Below, piece after piece: positions 4,677 to 5,681 of a DNA stretch of 5,681 bases. Origin of the DNA: CAYVSF01 sp046482855 (lineage in GTDB: Bacteria > Bacteroidota > Bacteroidia > Bacteroidales > UBA12077); the NCBI GenBank assembly GCA_046482855.1, contig JAWOEH010000128.1, positions 1-5,681 on the forward strand, given 5' to 3'. The stretch's first letter is position 1. Each line of letters starts with the position of its first letter. The notes under the pieces are model-generated. The model was not told where the DNA came from. It saw only the letters and a list, made by a program, of their open reading frames with translations, and searched no databases. The position numbers and the translations under genes were made by a program.

Positions 4677-5681
4677 ACTGCGCATCTTGTATGAATCCCA
4701 CCTTCGCGAAGGTGAATATAGTTCTTCCACCCCGCCTTATATCATTGTGTACTATTATTCCGATGAGCCCCTCCCCTACGACATAGAGAAAAAGTGCCGG
4801 TACAGTTCAATATCATTGGCATCGCTGTTTCCCCTGCTCGATGCAGATGTAATCCGAAATCTCTCTCCACAGAGTTATAAGCTACTCTTGGAAAAATACA
4901 GGCGATTGACAACAACTACTTCACAGCCTCTCTCCAAGGAAGACACCACCGCCTTCGTGATTCAAGCCCTTTTCGGTACCGATATTACTCATGTACAGGA
5001 AACCGAACAGTTTATTCGTCTGCTGATAGATTTCCATCTCACAGGTGAACCCCTCTCTACTGCGCTTGTAGATCAATTACTCTCTTTTTTTGATGATCGT
5101 TTCTTTCCCCACTCACAACTTAAAGATCTTCTTTCAGATTCATCAGCCTTTTTTGCCTGGCTCAGTGAGCGGCTTGAGGAGTTCCTGCACACACTACCGG
5201 ATCCTGATTCGAGAACTGGCAATAAGATCAACTTTTCACACAACGATCTGTCCATGAAAATCTATTACCTCATCGCAAATGGCAACATGCCAAAGCCATT
5301 GCTCCCAGAAAGACTGCTTGATGCTGAACTGGACCCGACCGACCAATGGGTTCTGCTCCTTGCCCCTCATACATCCCATAGCACTCAAGAAAAAGATTCC
5401 TTTGCATCCCAAGATGATCCTGAGATCGCAGACCAACTTGAAAAGCTCAAGAGCCTTGCAGACGTAGACCAGGAATCATTCCTTATGAAAACCCGTAAAA
5501 CCATGGAATCAATAGTCAATGAACTCCTTGCCAATTCCGAACCGGAAGTTTCATCCTACACGCTGTTCGAAAAACTGAAGCATCTCGAAGATCATAATCG
5601 CCTTCCCAAAACAACCGTCACCTTCTTCCACACCATACGCAAGCTCGGAAACCTCGGAGCCCATGAAGCCAAGGAAATCCG
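4672..5681 (+). CDS. PglZ (BREX type 3)-like N-terminal region joined to a DUF4145/HEPN-like domain; both ends missing
   Basis: An open frame of 336 codons with no stop runs off the right edge. It has no plausible start: in frame, the first ATG is at 5254, and the last upstream stop is TAA 4606-4608, inside the antisense of the regulator. From memory, the order of motifs matches BREX-3 PglZ before its phosphatase core: IELRILYESHLR, PYIIVYYYSDEPLPYDI, LASLFPLLDADVI, TTAFVIQALF, FIRLLIDFHLTGEPL, SSAFFAWLSERLEEFL, and INFSHNDLSMKIYYLIANG (~5230-5286). After ~5400 it changes to a charged linker and then a DUF4145-like segment (FLMKTRKTMESIVNELL ... IRKLGNLGAHE at 5635-5667), a HEPN-superfamily fold common in defence proteins. 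No metal-binding phosphatase motifs are seen, though they could lie beyond the edge. PglZ proteins act in BREX phage defence. Roughly 50 N-terminal residues are absent. PglZ assignment is moderate; the DUF4145 call is firmer. Confidence 0.6.
   Translation, partial: MELRILYESHLREGEYSSSTPPYIIVYYYSDEPLPYDIEKKCRYSSISLASLFPLLDADVIRNLSPQSYKLLLEKYRRLTTTTSQPLSKEDTTAFVIQALFGTDITHVQETEQFIRLLIDFHLTGEPLSTALVDQLLSFFDDRFFPHSQLKDLLSDSSAFFAWLSERLEEFLHTLPDPDSRTGNKINFSHNDLSMKIYYLIANGNMPKPLLPERLLDAELDPTDQWVLLLAPHTSHSTQEKDSFASQDDPEIADQLEKLKSLADVDQESFLMKTRKTMESIVNELLANSEPEVSSYTLFEKLKHLEDHNRLPKTTVTFFHTIRKLGNLGAHEAKEI
4699..4714. repeat. 16-bp perfect palindrome near the junction
   Basis: CACCTTCGCGAAGGTG reads the same on both strands with no central spacer. 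It lies inside the PglZ-like reading frame (codons for His-Leu-Arg-Glu-Gly), about 27 bases from the point where both flanking genes are truncated. It could be a protein-binding site or simply coding sequence. Confidence 0.6.

Noticed and set aside
4467..4694. Plus-strand frame opposite the AraC gene
   Set aside because: It is antisense to a clear AraC/GyrI coding region and shows no domain or start signal of its own.
4660..4700. A shared divergent promoter between the regulator and the PglZ-like gene
   Set aside because: The recognisable coding sequences of the two genes abut with no spacer, and no promoter box or start codon is present.
5073..5436. Minus-strand frames opposite the PglZ-like gene
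   Set aside because: Short, low-complexity Ser/Arg-rich translations with no family resemblance; they are shadows of the long plus-strand frame.

Overview
The window looks like Bacteroidota DNA. Two C-terminal type IX secretion (Por) sorting domains, a lipoprotein signal followed by an acidic run, and gene starts without a Shine-Dalgarno sequence all point that way. The first ~3.9 kb is AT-rich; the last ~1.8 kb is clearly richer in G+C.

Region 1 (1-3370) holds secreted and cell-surface proteins. The left edge cuts through a gene whose visible part is an Ig-like module plus a type IX sorting domain (3-440). A short surface lipoprotein of unknown function follows (652-1089). Next comes a complete 646-residue secreted papain-family cysteine peptidase (1430-3370), made of a signal peptide, a DUF333-like N-terminal domain, a C1A catalytic domain, Ig-like modules and a sorting domain. 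The last ~145 codons of the peptidase, its stop codon, 3' UTR and terminator are a near-identical copy of positions 1-~606. This ~606-bp segment therefore occurs twice in direct orientation, 2.93 kb apart, with the lipoprotein gene between the copies.

Region 2 (3371-3925) has no gene. It carries the duplicated terminator, a strongly G-poor tract and, at its right end, a terminator serving the minus strand.

Region 3 (3926-4672, minus strand) is an AraC-family regulator with a GyrI-like ligand-binding domain. It lacks the first part of its DNA-binding domain because recognisable homology stops at ~4672.

Region 4 (4672-5681, plus strand, running off the right edge) is a long open frame with no start codon. 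From memory it resembles the N-terminal half of BREX type 3 PglZ proteins and then changes into a DUF4145/HEPN-like domain. It too has lost its 5' end at ~4672. Two divergent genes, both beheaded at the same point with no promoter between them, mark a rearrangement or an assembly join. This junction and the PglZ-N/DUF4145 architecture are the most interesting things here. No CRISPR array, tRNA, rRNA or transposase was seen.
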